Assembly: GCA_037102815.1 (NCBI GenBank)
Contig: BTPP01000002.1
Coordinates: 5,518,001 to 5,582,000, forward strand
Reading direction: 5' to 3'
Source of the DNA: Neurospora intermedia
Taxonomy: Eukaryota > Ascomycota > Sordariomycetes > Sordariales > Sordariaceae
DNA: 64,000 nucleotides
Part shown: positions 41,138 through 51,465 of the stretch, one piece after another
How positions within the stretch are numbered: the stretch's first letter is position 1
How the letters are laid out: the number at the start of each line of letters is the position of its first letter
Notes under the pieces: generated by a model
The model's database searches: none
Told to the model about the DNA's origin: nothing
The model's input: only the letters and a program-made list of their open reading frames with translations
Made by a program: the position numbers and the translations under genes

Positions 41138-43050
41138 CGCCGTCGGTCGGCCAAGCAGCCTTTGGGTTGCGTTATAAGCAGCAAAGGCGGCGAGCCCTAA
41201 CTGGACGGTGAGGCCGATGGTTTGGAGCGCTCCTCGCAAGGCCAGTTTGATGTTTGATATCGGGGTCGGCGAGTGCTTTGTATGACGGAGGGGCGATTTC
41301 CAAATATGTATTATACAGTTGGCTTCGGTATTCAAGAAGCCCGCGCGTGATATGGCGAGGATACTAATTGTAGGTGAAGGTCTGGTACTTGAAGTGCTAG
41401 GTGATGTAGGTTGTTTGAGTGAAGTGAAGTGGCTGCCCCACTATGATGGAGTCGACGTTCTTGATGCAGCTGCTGTGATCTACAGCGTTGGCGTCCTAGG
41501 TAATCAAGGATTCGCAGCGGCGACGGCATCAACGGGATGGAGCAGTCGCGCGGCACAATTTTAATGGACAGATATCGGATCTTGCGCGTTGTCAAGGGGA
41601 ATCCTCCGTCGTTCGAGGCTGTCGGCTCTTTTGTGGCGAGGATTCTATTGTTGGGAGAAAAGGAAATGGATGGATGGCACAAGGTCGGTTTGTTGGAGAA
41701 GGTTCAGCCGTTTGCTAGATCGATGTAGGTGGTGTCTGTACCTGCCTCCCTGCCTTGCGCTGAGGTACTAGGATCCGACCGAGCAGTAAAAGAGGGATGA
41801 CAGCCATCCCATTGGACCCTGGAATCGCTGTAACCGCTGTACCTATCTGGTTAGGCTTCGGAAAGTCGGCGCAGGCCATGCGTCACAGCGTTACCTTTGC
41901 GTACGGTAATTTGATTCCAGGATGTATAATGGATCCTGGTAATTACCTAATTGTTCTTTTCCCTTCTTATACTCGCCACGGGTCATTATGGCCCTCTCTT
42001 TTTTTGTGTCTCTTTGTATGGTTGACTGATGTATCTGTCCGATGTTACTGCTAAGACATCATGGATACATTATCATATTGCAAGTTGTCCTTTTCCATAC
42101 TCATCTACGATCCGTGAATCATGAACTGGGTGGAGTTCAAGGTTGAATATGGCAATGTTTCATGTCACATTGATACTGCATTTCTATAACGGCCTGATGA
42201 GGGGAAGAGATTGAGTCTGCCCTGGGCTTCATTAGGTGCAGCATTAAGAAGCCCAAGGGACCCCGATTCAGCATGTCGCAGGTCGTTAACGGGGGTGGTG
42301 AGCCAATGTGTCGGCGTCGAGCTGCAGCCTGACCCTGAGACAAATGGTCCCGCATGCACGAAAGTGGGCTATGACCGGGGCAAGGCACGGCAAGGCACAC
42401 ATCTTTGAGGAGCAACAATGGTAGGGTACGGTGTTAGGTCTGTCTATTGATTTATCGTTTAGTAACACGATCGATACCTCTAACGCTACAAAATGGTTTT
42501 TGGAATGACAATGTAATACCAAGGCTTTCCAACATGAACAAAGCGAGTGGTACAATAACACTGTCACAGGGTCTAAGCCTTCAAAGAGGAGCACCTCTGC
42601 GTTGACTGTTGTCACACCTGGCAGTTCTTCAAGGCTAGCGCCAAGAACTGACACGACGTCCTCAAGCATCTAATACCTGGGGCCGCTTCTAGATGCAGTA
42701 AACGGAGTCCACGTCGTCGAATGAAGCAAATGTATGGCGTGAGCCGAGTTCGATTCAAGAAAGAGCACCTCCAGAAATAGAGTCTAACAAGCCAACACCC
42801 ATCCAGGACAGATAGTTGGGAGAATGGGGGATGTGAACCCAATCCCCATATCTTATAAGAGGGAATGTCTGTAGTCCAGTTATCGGAAGTTTAAAGAAGG
42901 AAAAGAGGATTCAGCTCGTCAAATCATAGCCCATAATATACACACCGGACCCTGTTGTACCATATCGTCATCAAGGAGCGGCCTTTTCTGCCCTTTCACC
43001 TTGTGCTATATGTCATCATCCATCAGGCGACCGGCTCACCCTACTACCCA
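41138..43050. other. Intergenic, no gene supported
   Basis: RING-gene promoter on the right, fis1 3' flank on the left. The first 200 bases may belong to a longer RING protein. Frames such as 41319-41564 and 42286-42669 show no domain. A GGGTTCACATCCC element on the minus strand near 42830 faintly recalls a tRNA T-arm but lacks the rest. Confidence 0.5.
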
Positions 43051-43734
43051 TCACCTCTTGCGACCCAAGTTCCTGAGCAAAACGCCTCCTATGACACCGG
43101 CGGCAACCGCCACACCACTAATGATGGCCACGCCCATCAAGCCCTCCTTGGTCACCTTGTCGTCAATCAGGGTCCGGAGGTTGGCAGCCTGGAGGTTTGC
43201 CGGCTCGTTTTCTAGGAGGGCGTCGTTGTATTTCCTCGCTTGCGCGTAGTTACCGAGCTTGTAGTTGCCGAGGGCGAGGTAGTATAGGCATTCGCGGCGG
43301 CGCTCGGGGGATGTTCGGAAGATTTCTGATAGCAGCATGACGCCGAGGTGTTGGTCGGCTCGTACGTTGGACTTTACTAGGCCCTGTAGCATATCGTAAG
43401 GAATATGTTTAGTGTATATTTTTTTTTCGACGGGAATCAAGGGCGTTGGTTCGTACCCATGCGTAGTTGAATTTGGTCTGGACGCCAACCATCTCTCCTT
43501 CCTTCTCATATTGCGCCCGGAGAACATTGAGCTCGGCGGGATTAAGCGGACTGCATCGGTATCGTCGTTGGTTAGATGACTCGGCGATCCTGGGGCGATT
43601 GTGCAACTCGGGGACTCACGTTTCCGCATCCACTGCATCTGTAACCACGGATGTTAGCTTCCTCTGCCAAGCTTGGAAGAACAATGAAAATGAGTCCCAT
43701 GAGCTGACCACCACCTACAGGGAAGTTGTGTCAT
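43051..43734 (-). CDS. fis1: Mitochondrial fission protein Fis1, four exons with a 19-nt exon
   Basis: Exons 43734-43719 (16 nt), 43638-43620 (19 nt), 43550-43457 and 43383-43051 give 153 residues, the usual Fis1 length. The start reads MTQLPYAVDAETPLNPAEL after splicing. The body is the Fis1 TPR-like bundle ([60 protein letters not shown]), and the end is a tail anchor ([20 protein letters not shown]) followed by RNLGRKR. Fis1 sits on the outer mitochondrial and peroxisomal membrane, with its helices in the cytosol, and helps recruit the dynamin Dnm1 (Mdv1-type adaptors in yeast). Donors are GTAGGT, GTGAGT and GTACGA; two tiny 5' exons are easy to miss in automatic annotation. It is divergent from spc24. 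Confidence 0.95.
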
Positions 43735-44333
43735 TTTGGCAAGCTGGGGTATTTGGTGGAAGAAACAAGAAGACTGGTATCCTGAATAGAAGTAGGTATA
43801 TGGTCGTGAATTGTGCGGCAGCGGGCGACTCTGGTATCTCGGGTTTGTAGGTAGAGGTAGGCGGGCAGTGGTGTGAGAGGTGGACAGCAAGGTTCTGGAA
43901 TTACCAGGTTAATGATAGCTGAGTGCCGCCCGTAGTTTTGACGCGTGGCTGGAGCTCTGTTCAATGTGCCACCGATGACGAAGGACACTGGGGAAACCCA
44001 CTGCAGCATGCCCGACCCTTGGCCGGTGATAGCCCGAGGTCCCATGTAAATCTGCGATAAGATAAGGAAATGTCCCGCCAGGTCCCGTCGTCGCCCAGGA
44101 TGGATGGGTCCCGCCATTCCAGGTTGTTTGGTTTGGGACTCGACAATTGCGACACAACAACAACAAACCATTCGCGACCTCGAGTTGAAGAACAAACAAT
44201 TTTCTACAACAACAAACAACCAGCACACTTACGTCACGGAACTCGTGAACCCAATTCAACCGCAGAGACCAAACAATCGAATACCCCGAATAAAAACAAA
44301 ACACCAACCTCAAATCAAACCAAACCCGCCAAA
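43735..44333. promoter_or_regulatory. Bidirectional promoter region of fis1 and spc24
   Basis: The 599 bases between divergent start codons hold both promoters. The right part is A/C-rich, with runs of ACAACAACAAACC and CCAAACCCGCCAAA just before the spc24 ATG, a typical leader. No TATA box is evident. Co-regulation is possible but not shown. Confidence 0.5.
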
Positions 44334-45151
44334 ATGCTTCTCGAAGAAGACCCCTCCACCGTAAGCTTCCCCCTTCTATACATCACTCCAACCCCCCTAT
44401 GAACCTCTTTCTCTTCATCCCCCTGTATTCCCATAATCCCATTCCCCCCCCCCTCTTACCCACCCCCTTTTATTTTCTCTATTCCCATCACTAACCACTC
44501 CCCAAGCTAATCGCCCACACAACCCAAAACTTCAACATCGCTCCCGACCGGCACGCCGTCTCGCGCGTCGCCGAATCGCTTTCCACTCTCCAACAAGCGC
44601 GCGACCTCCGCCTGCGCGAATCCGAAACCAACCTCAAGAAACTCGCGCGCACCCTCAACACCCTCCAATCGCAGCACCAAGAAGTCACGTCCTCACATAG
44701 TTCCGCCGAACACGCCTCTTTGATCTCTCGTCTCGACACGCAAAAGTTCCGCGTGGCGAAAAATGTATCAGATCTAGAAATGGAGACGGAGCGACTACAG
44801 ACGCAGTTGGCGGAACTACAGGCGCGGTTGCAGGAGTTGGAGTTGCAGGGGGTTGATGGTGGTGATGCTTCTGCTGCTGCTGGTGCTGGTGCCATAGCGA
44901 CAGGAGAAAATGGGAACGGCAGTGGCAGTGGGAATGGGGGCCAGGTTAGGAGCGTGGAGGATGAGGTGTTGTTGAGGTTGAAGGTGTATAGGAGTTTGGG
45001 AATCGAGATTGAGAGGGAGGAGCAGGATGGAGGGGAGTTTACGAGGGCGGTGGTGCGGAATGATAGGCGGGGGGATGTGTGCGTGGTTAATGTGGACCGA
45101 CATCGGTTTTCGAGGTTCTTTTATGCCAATTATTTTTGGCAGACGTTGTAG
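44334..45151 (+). CDS. spc24: Kinetochore Ndc80-complex subunit Spc24
   Basis: Exon 1 44334-44360 (nine codons, MLLEEDPST) and exon 2 44507-45151 join across a 146-nt intron (GTAAGC donor, AAG acceptor), giving 223 residues. After a short N-terminus ([20 protein letters not shown]) a heptad-rich coiled coil spans about 40-125 ([37 protein letters not shown]). A low-complexity Gly/Ser/Ala insert follows, then the globular C-terminus with [16 protein letters not shown] and a final [15 protein letters not shown], the Spc24 signature. Spc24 pairs with Spc25 at the inner end of the Ndc80 complex and binds Mis12/CENP-T, linking the kinetochore to microtubules. Length and order match fungal Spc24; the insert is the variable part. 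Intact. Confidence 0.93.
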
Positions 45152-45525
45152 GGGCGGTTGCTTGGGGGGGTAATGAGAGGGGATTGGAGGTGGGATATGA
45201 TGGGAAGGTTGGGTTAGGATGAGGTTATGGACGGTTACGAAAGGGATATGATGCATGGATGGATGGGATCGGCGTCTGGAGGAGTTTGGGTGGGAATAAT
45301 ACCATGTCATTTTTTTGCTGTTCTGAAACAGGTCGGACTTCCTAGTATGGTCATATTGAAGTATGCTCTGCTTTATTGTCGCTTTTCGCTATGCCCAGCC
45401 TTGTTCTATCCTTGTAACTTGTCATAACAGTGTCTGTATCTGTTGAAAGAAGAAAGGCGACCCTGATTACGTATACCAACATTGGCCAGATCAGCAAAAT
45501 TAAACAAACACCACATGATGATTAT
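45152..45525. other. Convergent 3' region
   Basis: Short gap between the spc24 stop and the end of the minus-strand gene that follows. It should carry both 3' UTRs; no other feature is seen. Confidence 0.5.
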
Positions 45526-46512
45526 TCAGGCCATAGGCCTCCACTTCCCTTTCTGAGAAGTGAAACCAGCAAAGTACTCTTGCTCCTTCTCCCACATCCC
45601 CATACCCATCGGCGACACCCCGTTTCCATTACGGTGATTGTTCCTCCTATCCCCCGGCGGCAGCGCCATCTTCGATATACTCCCAAACGCGCTCTTATTC
45701 GCCCGGGCACCCGTACCATGCCAATTCGTTTGCGCCTCAGCACAATGTCCCGGTCCAGCTGTGCCATTTCCGTTTCTCAAAGTCCCCTTTCTACCATTAG
45801 TACTTCCCCCCATCCAACCCGCCTCCAACGATTGCGACGGCCCAGCACTATGCGATCGATGGCTCAGACTGTGGTGGTACCGACCCACAAAGCTGGAGCA
45901 CCTTTCCATCGGCAGTTCCAGCCGTGAGTTGATATTCTGCCAGGCGTCGTCGTCGTCGTTGCTGTCGTTCAGTCTCCACCCGCCTACTCCTTCAAAGTCT
46001 CGCTGGATGCCGACCGAGGGAGCCAGCCCGCCGGTCTCGGGCAGAGGGGGGACCATCTCGGCGTCTTCCCGGATGGAAGCGATGGTAGGAGAGATGGATG
46101 CTTGACTAGAGCGGCGAGAGCGACGAACGGTGCCGAAGCCGTAGCTGCTCTTACGGCGGAGAGGACTCCGTTGGTGGGAATCGTAACCGTTTGTGTAGTA
46201 AGGGGAAGGGGAGATGACGGCTAAGGGCGAGTTGTCCTCGTTGTCACCGGCTCTGTTTCCGATGCTGCCTGTGCTGCTGGAGGATAGGCGGCGTGGAGTA
46301 AGAAGTTCGCCGTCGGTGATGCTATGGTAGTGACGGCCTTTGATGAACTGGGGGACGAATGCCATGGCTATGTCGACGTAGACGATTGCCACGCGGAACA
46401 TGAGCAGAGAGAAGGCAAGGGCGGAGGTGATACTAGCGAAGATGGCCATGGGTATGGTGAAGAGGCAGAGGAAGGGGACGACGAGTCCGTGGACGGGGTT
46501 GAGAAAGGCCAT
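45526..46512 (-). CDS. Small membrane protein of unknown function
   Basis: Single-exon model of 328 residues from the ATG at 46512 (MAFLNPVHGLVVPFLCLFTI). Residues about 8-55 contain two adjacent hydrophobic helices, so the protein is probably an endomembrane or plasma-membrane hairpin. The rest is cytosolic-looking and disordered: Ser/Arg-rich with many potential phosphorylation sites (RRKSSYGFGTVRRSRRSSQ) and Asn/Gly-rich toward the end. I recognise no family. The frame stays open upstream to 46746, but that extension lacks protein-like character. It is divergent from the TatD-like gene across about 1.45 kb. Confidence 0.72.
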   Translation of the reverse strand: MAFLNPVHGLVVPFLCLFTIPMAIFASITSALAFSLLMFRVAIVYVDIAMAFVPQFIKGRHYHSITDGELLTPRRLSSSSTGSIGNRAGDNEDNSPLAVISPSPYYTNGYDSHQRSPLRRKSSYGFGTVRRSRRSSQASISPTIASIREDAEMVPPLPETGGLAPSVGIQRDFEGVGGWRLNDSNDDDDAWQNINSRLELPMERCSSFVGRYHHSLSHRSHSAGPSQSLEAGWMGGSTNGRKGTLRNGNGTAGPGHCAEAQTNWHGTGARANKSAFGSISKMALPPGDRRNNHRNGNGVSPMGMGMWEKEQEYFAGFTSQKGKWRPMA

Positions 46513-47965
46513 GGTGTCCGTGGGTGTCTGTTTTCGGCCAGTGGCAACAAACAGATGATGTTGAGGATGTCGAAACCCTGGGGTGAAGGCCACGGTTTTT
46601 CTGGTTTGCGTTTTGACGGCGAATTGGAGAGTGAGGTGAGTGGGGGGTCTGTGAAGCTGTCTGTATATGCAGCTTATTGAATTTTCTTGCTTGCGAGGGG
46701 CATATCTGCCGCTGAGACCAACATGCCGTGCGTGCGCTTGGAGCACAGTTCCCTTGGTTATCTTTGTTCACTGACCCGAGGTTGTGGCACTGAACTAGTA
46801 CAGTATGAGTTTACGACATGATAAGAGTTTGTTATTTGGGGGAAGTTTTCTCTAGGCTCCGAGGGCCATGACGGATGTAAAGTGTAACTTGAACGAAAGT
46901 GCGCAAGACGGGGAAACGGAGAGTGAACCGGGACTGGAAAAAGCAAGGGGGACGAGAGCGAGCCGTTTGGAAACAGGGATCGGTCGGAGCTTAAAAGCTG
47001 GGGAAGCAGTTTCAGGGTCCACTACGCCCGCTTTGACACTTCGGCAGGCGCCGAATGAGCAACCAGATCATCACAAGGGGGGCCGTTCTTAGCAGGCCGT
47101 GAACACCTCCAGCGGTTGACGTGCCCCGGAATATGAGGTCTTGGCAGCCATTCCCTTACGTTTTCGATGCGCTCTTGCAAGAATCTGGACACCACCAAGA
47201 ACGATGCCCCCTCTTTCCACTTGTCGTTCCATGAGATGATCGAGATTCCTGTTCGACGGCCACAAGTTGCATATGTACATGTTCACCGGTCCCTTTGTGT
47301 TACTTAACCGACGTACAGCCGGACTGAGGAAGCCCCGCGATCGTCCCATCGCTTCGTCTTATCAGCCCATCGGCATGGGTGTCAAAGTTGAGCCGAAGTT
47401 CAACCATCAATGAAGTCAACATGACACCGAGTCCAAAGATAAGGTTGGACGGGGAAAAAGTCCTCGACAACCTACCCTCAATCGACGTTGATAAAGATGC
47501 CGGTCCGAGTGGCCCTTGCAGCCAGTATTCTCAGACATTTCCATGTTGCGAGTGTTTGTTATCTACGCATGCGCCTCCGCTATGTCCGTGTTCTTTTTCA
47601 ATTGTAAGGGGGAGTTTCTCATAGCCAGACCACAAGTGTGCCAAGACTGACTGGGCATTTTCAATTGTATCGTCAAGTTGAGGCTGTGTTGGGAGGGCAA
47701 GGATGATACTCTGTGGACAGGGAATAGCTTCCCCACATGCATCTCCAACTGACATCATCCGTTGGAGGAGGCGTACCTGAAGGCTGACAGGATGGCAGAA
47801 TGAGTGGTGAACGGGCCGAGTTGACTTTTGCATCCGTGATTTTCCACTTGAATATATCGGACATAAATATTTTCTATGATTCAACATCATCCCAACTTCA
47901 CGGCCATTAATTATCCCGCAGTGTCAACAATCGCACTCGTCCTGTCATTTCCAGACACAGCAGCC
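46513..47965. other. Intergenic between divergent genes
   Basis: Promoter regions of the membrane-protein gene and the TatD-like gene. Small frames (for example 46868-47092, 47531-47890) have no supporting features. The frame at 47876-47965 is the open but probably untranslated start of the TatD-like reading frame. Confidence 0.5.
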
Positions 47966-49270
47966 ATGTGTCCCCCCACCGGCGAATCAATACCTCATGA
48001 AGCTCCCAGAAAAGCCGATGATGGAGCTCCCAAAGAGCCCTTCCCATGGCACATTGGTGTCTACGACGCCCACTGTCATCCCACCGACACCATGGCCTCC
48101 ATCTCCAGCATAAAGAACATGCAAGCTCGACTTCTCACCATCATGGCCACACGCGGTCAAGACCAAGACCTCGTCGCCTCCGTAGCCGAGCAGCACGGCA
48201 TCACAGACTTGAACGAGATACGCGAAAGCAGTTCATCCGAAACCTCAAAGAAGGTCGTCCCAGCATTCGGCTGGCACCCCTGGTTCTCTCACCAGCTCTA
48301 CGATGACTCCAAAGACGAAGAAGAGGTCACGGACATACAGGCGCACAAAACTAAGCACTACTCCGCCGTACTCTCGCCCCCTCCCGATGCCGATTTCATC
48401 GCTTCTCTCCCCGATCCCATTCCCTTGAGCAAATTTCTCCGCGAAACCCGCCAACGGCTGCTCGCCCACCCCACAGCCCTGGTCGGCGAAATCGGCCTTG
48501 ACAAAGCCTTCCGTCTCCCCTGGGGCAAAGTGAATGAGTCGTCCTCATCCTCGCGCAACGACGGCGACCTAACACCGGGCGGTAGAGAAGGACGGATGCT
48601 CAGTCCTCACCACGTCAAGATGGCGCACCAGGTGGACGTTCTCAAAGCCCAACTTCGCCTGGCAGGCGAGTTGGGTCGTCCCGTCTCTCTACACGGCGTG
48701 CAAGCTCACGGCGTGTTATTCGATGCCTTGGCTTCGCTGTGGAAGGGGCATGAGAAGGAGGTGGTGTCGCGGAAGAAGCAAAAGATGATTGCCAAGGGCG
48801 TGTCGGAGGATTTTTCCTCCTCGTCTAGTGATGAGGAGGAATCCGATTACTCGGAATTTGGGCTTGTGGGGGAGCCCAAGCAACTACAACAACTACACAA
48901 AGTCAAGAAATCCAAGAAGAAGCCGTACAAAGCGAAACCGTTCCCACCGAGGGCGTGTCTACATTCTTTCAGCGGGCCGCCGGAGGTGTTGAAGCAGTAT
49001 TTGGATCCCAAGATCCCGGTCAAGTGCTACTTTTCGTTTTCCATGGTGGTTAATCTGGGGACGGCGGGCGGCGAGGCCAAGTTTGCGGATGTGATTCGGG
49101 CGTGTCCGGATGGACAGGTGCTGGTGGAGAGCGATTTGCATGTGGCGGGCGAGGATATGGATGGGTATTTGGAGGATATCGCGAGGAGGATATGTGAGAT
49201 AAAGGGGTGGGAATTGGAAGAGGGGATGCAGAGGATAAGGAGGAATTATGAAGAGTTTTTGTTTGGTTGA
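47966..49270 (+). CDS. TatD-family metal-dependent hydrolase, Scn1 (Cut9-interacting)-like
   Basis: Predicted 434 residues, single exon. The TatD fold shows its metal ligands in order: HxH in VYDAHCHPTD, the Glu in GEIGLDKAF, His in SLHGVQAHG, His in LHSFSGPPE and Asp in LVESDLHV. A FGWHPWFSH block also fits. Family members act as Mg-dependent 3'-5' nucleases; the fission-yeast relative Scn1 was found as a partner of the anaphase-promoting subunit Cut9, hence its name. An acidic/basic insert of about 50 residues (SSSSDEEESDYSEF and KVKKSKKKPYKAK) between the His motifs is typical of the fungal branch. Nuclease activity is inferred, not shown. ATG at 47966 (MCPPTGES) is preferred over 47876. 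Confidence 0.87.
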   Translation: MCPPTGESIPHEAPRKADDGAPKEPFPWHIGVYDAHCHPTDTMASISSIKNMQARLLTIMATRGQDQDLVASVAEQHGITDLNEIRESSSSETSKKVVPAFGWHPWFSHQLYDDSKDEEEVTDIQAHKTKHYSAVLSPPPDADFIASLPDPIPLSKFLRETRQRLLAHPTALVGEIGLDKAFRLPWGKVNESSSSSRNDGDLTPGGREGRMLSPHHVKMAHQVDVLKAQLRLAGELGRPVSLHGVQAHGVLFDALASLWKGHEKEVVSRKKQKMIAKGVSEDFSSSSSDEEESDYSEFGLVGEPKQLQQLHKVKKSKKKPYKAKPFPPRACLHSFSGPPEVLKQYLDPKIPVKCYFSFSMVVNLGTAGGEAKFADVIRACPDGQVLVESDLHVAGEDMDGYLEDIARRICEIKGWELEEGMQRIRRNYEEFLFG

Positions 49271-51465
49271 GTGGTGAGTCTCTACATAGAAGACGGTAGA
49301 CTAGACGTAGAACCTAGATGGAGTTTTACTTGGTAGACGTGCGAGCATCTTTGGAAGCGAGCCATCCTTTTTTGCCCAGGCCTTGGTGTTTTTTTTTTTT
49401 TTTTTTCTTCTCTTCTCCCCTTGAATGTCTCTTCTCCCCTTGAATGCCACCGCCGGCATCAGTCAATTCGTCCCCCGGTCCAGCTGAGGGTCCAACTGAT
49501 GAAACCTCAAGGGTGCCCCTTCTGGGGTAGTAGCCCTTTGGTGCCTGTTGATCAACGGCACTAACATTTCTTGCGCTCTTACCCTGGAACGTGCGTTAGC
49601 GAGACTTGACTACACACTAGAGGTAGACTACTCATTCTCCCCCAAGGGGACTCGATAAGTACACATTGAACTGTGTAACACTAAATGAGATCTTCGCTTT
49701 TTCCTTCCCGAACCGGAACTGAGACGTTCGCGTTCGCACAAGCATCCCCTCTCATGTCACGCATTTTTGTTGGCTTTTTGTCAGCTCAGCTATCTCCGAG
49801 GCGGGACCGGTGTCTGTCTGCCACAACGAGAAGCTATACGAGGCCAGAAGTTGCAATTTCGCTGGGGTTTCTGTACTTCTTCTTCGAACTTCTTCCTCAT
49901 AACCAGGCACCAACACCAAGAAACAACGAGTTGTCACCGTTTCAAGCCGGCAGGCCTGGGATATGGAAGTGGATTGCATGGCACGCCTGTCTGTGAGACA
50001 CTGCACTTTCGGTGTAGATTTAGCGCCTTTCAAACGTTCTGGACGGCGGATGATTGTCTCAGGGTGCCGATCTCACTGGGACAACGGTTGAAACATCAAC
50101 TACTGTTATCTTGAGGTGTAGAGGTAGGTAAACTATTTGAAGAGAGACACTGAATGATATTGAACTTGGCAAGGCTAGTGAAAAGACTTGGATGCCGGAA
50201 CGTTGCTCATCCGGGAGGTGCTCAGAAGCTCTACTCGACAGTTTTCAACGCACTGGAGTTGTTGCGATTCGCTCTTCCTGGGGTTGTGACCAAGCCAGAA
50301 ATAATCTTTGCAATTCTTACCAACAGTGATAAAGAGGCGTCGATAACCACAGGGGTGATTAGGTTTGCAGTGAAGCGAGAAACTCGAACCCACCGAGAGT
50401 GCCGGTCCGGGACCGACTTATATCAAATACGTATCCGCCATTTGTTAACAGCTACACTACTAGACTACTGATTGCGGAAAGGCTCCCAGTCGCCGCCGCC
50501 GTTTGGATGTGTCCATTCAGTCTTTGTCAGCCACCGCGTTCACACCCGCTCCATGTTCCCTGTGTTTCCAGCTACATATCCGCAACGAACTACCGCAGCC
50601 GGGTATCTCCCTTTTCCCCTCATTTCGACTTGTGGTTCTGGACCTGATCCCTCCACTTGGACCACAGTGAGGCTGTGAACAAGCTTTTTGAAAATAAGCT
50701 GAGGACGGGGAAATCGGGAAGGATTTTTAGTCGAGTCATTTTCCCCCTCCACCTGTCCAACACCGCCCACTTTGCTTGGCTTTTCCACTTTCTTCTGCTT
50801 TTCACTTCATTCCCGTCTTTATTTCCCTGGATTATTTCCATCGCTTCGCAGGTTTATATCGTCACACAAGTTCCCCCAGTCGCTTGGCATTTCGGTTTTT
50901 GGTGTCAACCGCACTGGGTTCCCCAGCCAGGCAGTAGTGACGTCCACTCAACGGTCGGCCGGTCCCTCTCGCAGCAGCTTTTCGATCTTGGCAAAGGAAC
51001 CGCTCTACACTACCTGTCATTCACTACACCATTCAGTCGAACCAGTCGAAGGGAACCCGGCACCCTCAGTCTTATTCCCACCTCTAACACCTCATCTGCA
51101 TCCATCCTCTCTTTGGGCTGCTGCATTTCCCGCTGCTGCCTCATCTGCCGCCATCAATCAATCAATCAATCACAGCAAACCATTCATTCCTTTGAAAAAA
51201 GGTTCTGCGTTATTCCCGAGCCTACTACATACCACAACACAACAGGTTGGCTGGCCGGCCGACGGGAAAAAAAAAAAGTGAGAAAGCTGCAGAAAGCACA
51301 AACACACACCCACGTGCCGGGGGCGTCGGTGATTTGCACCACGTTCCGCGATACAGACAGCGGACCCATTCACACACACCCAGTCGCTCGCGCATTTCCC
51401 AACCGTCCGCTCGCTCGTCGGCTCCCGGGGCTACCCCAGCTGCGACCTGACGCAGTTCGGTGCGC
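49271..51465. other. Long intergenic/leader region before the Zn2Cys6 gene
   Basis: Holds a thymine run at about 49389-49406, a tRNA-like sequence at about 50370-50470 (see findings) and, from about 50640, a pyrimidine-rich stretch that is likely the long 5' leader of the regulator gene. Frames at 50657-51562 and 50772-51281 are open but look like leader sequence (Ser/Pro/Phe-rich from CT-rich DNA). No gene is claimed. Confidence 0.5.
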
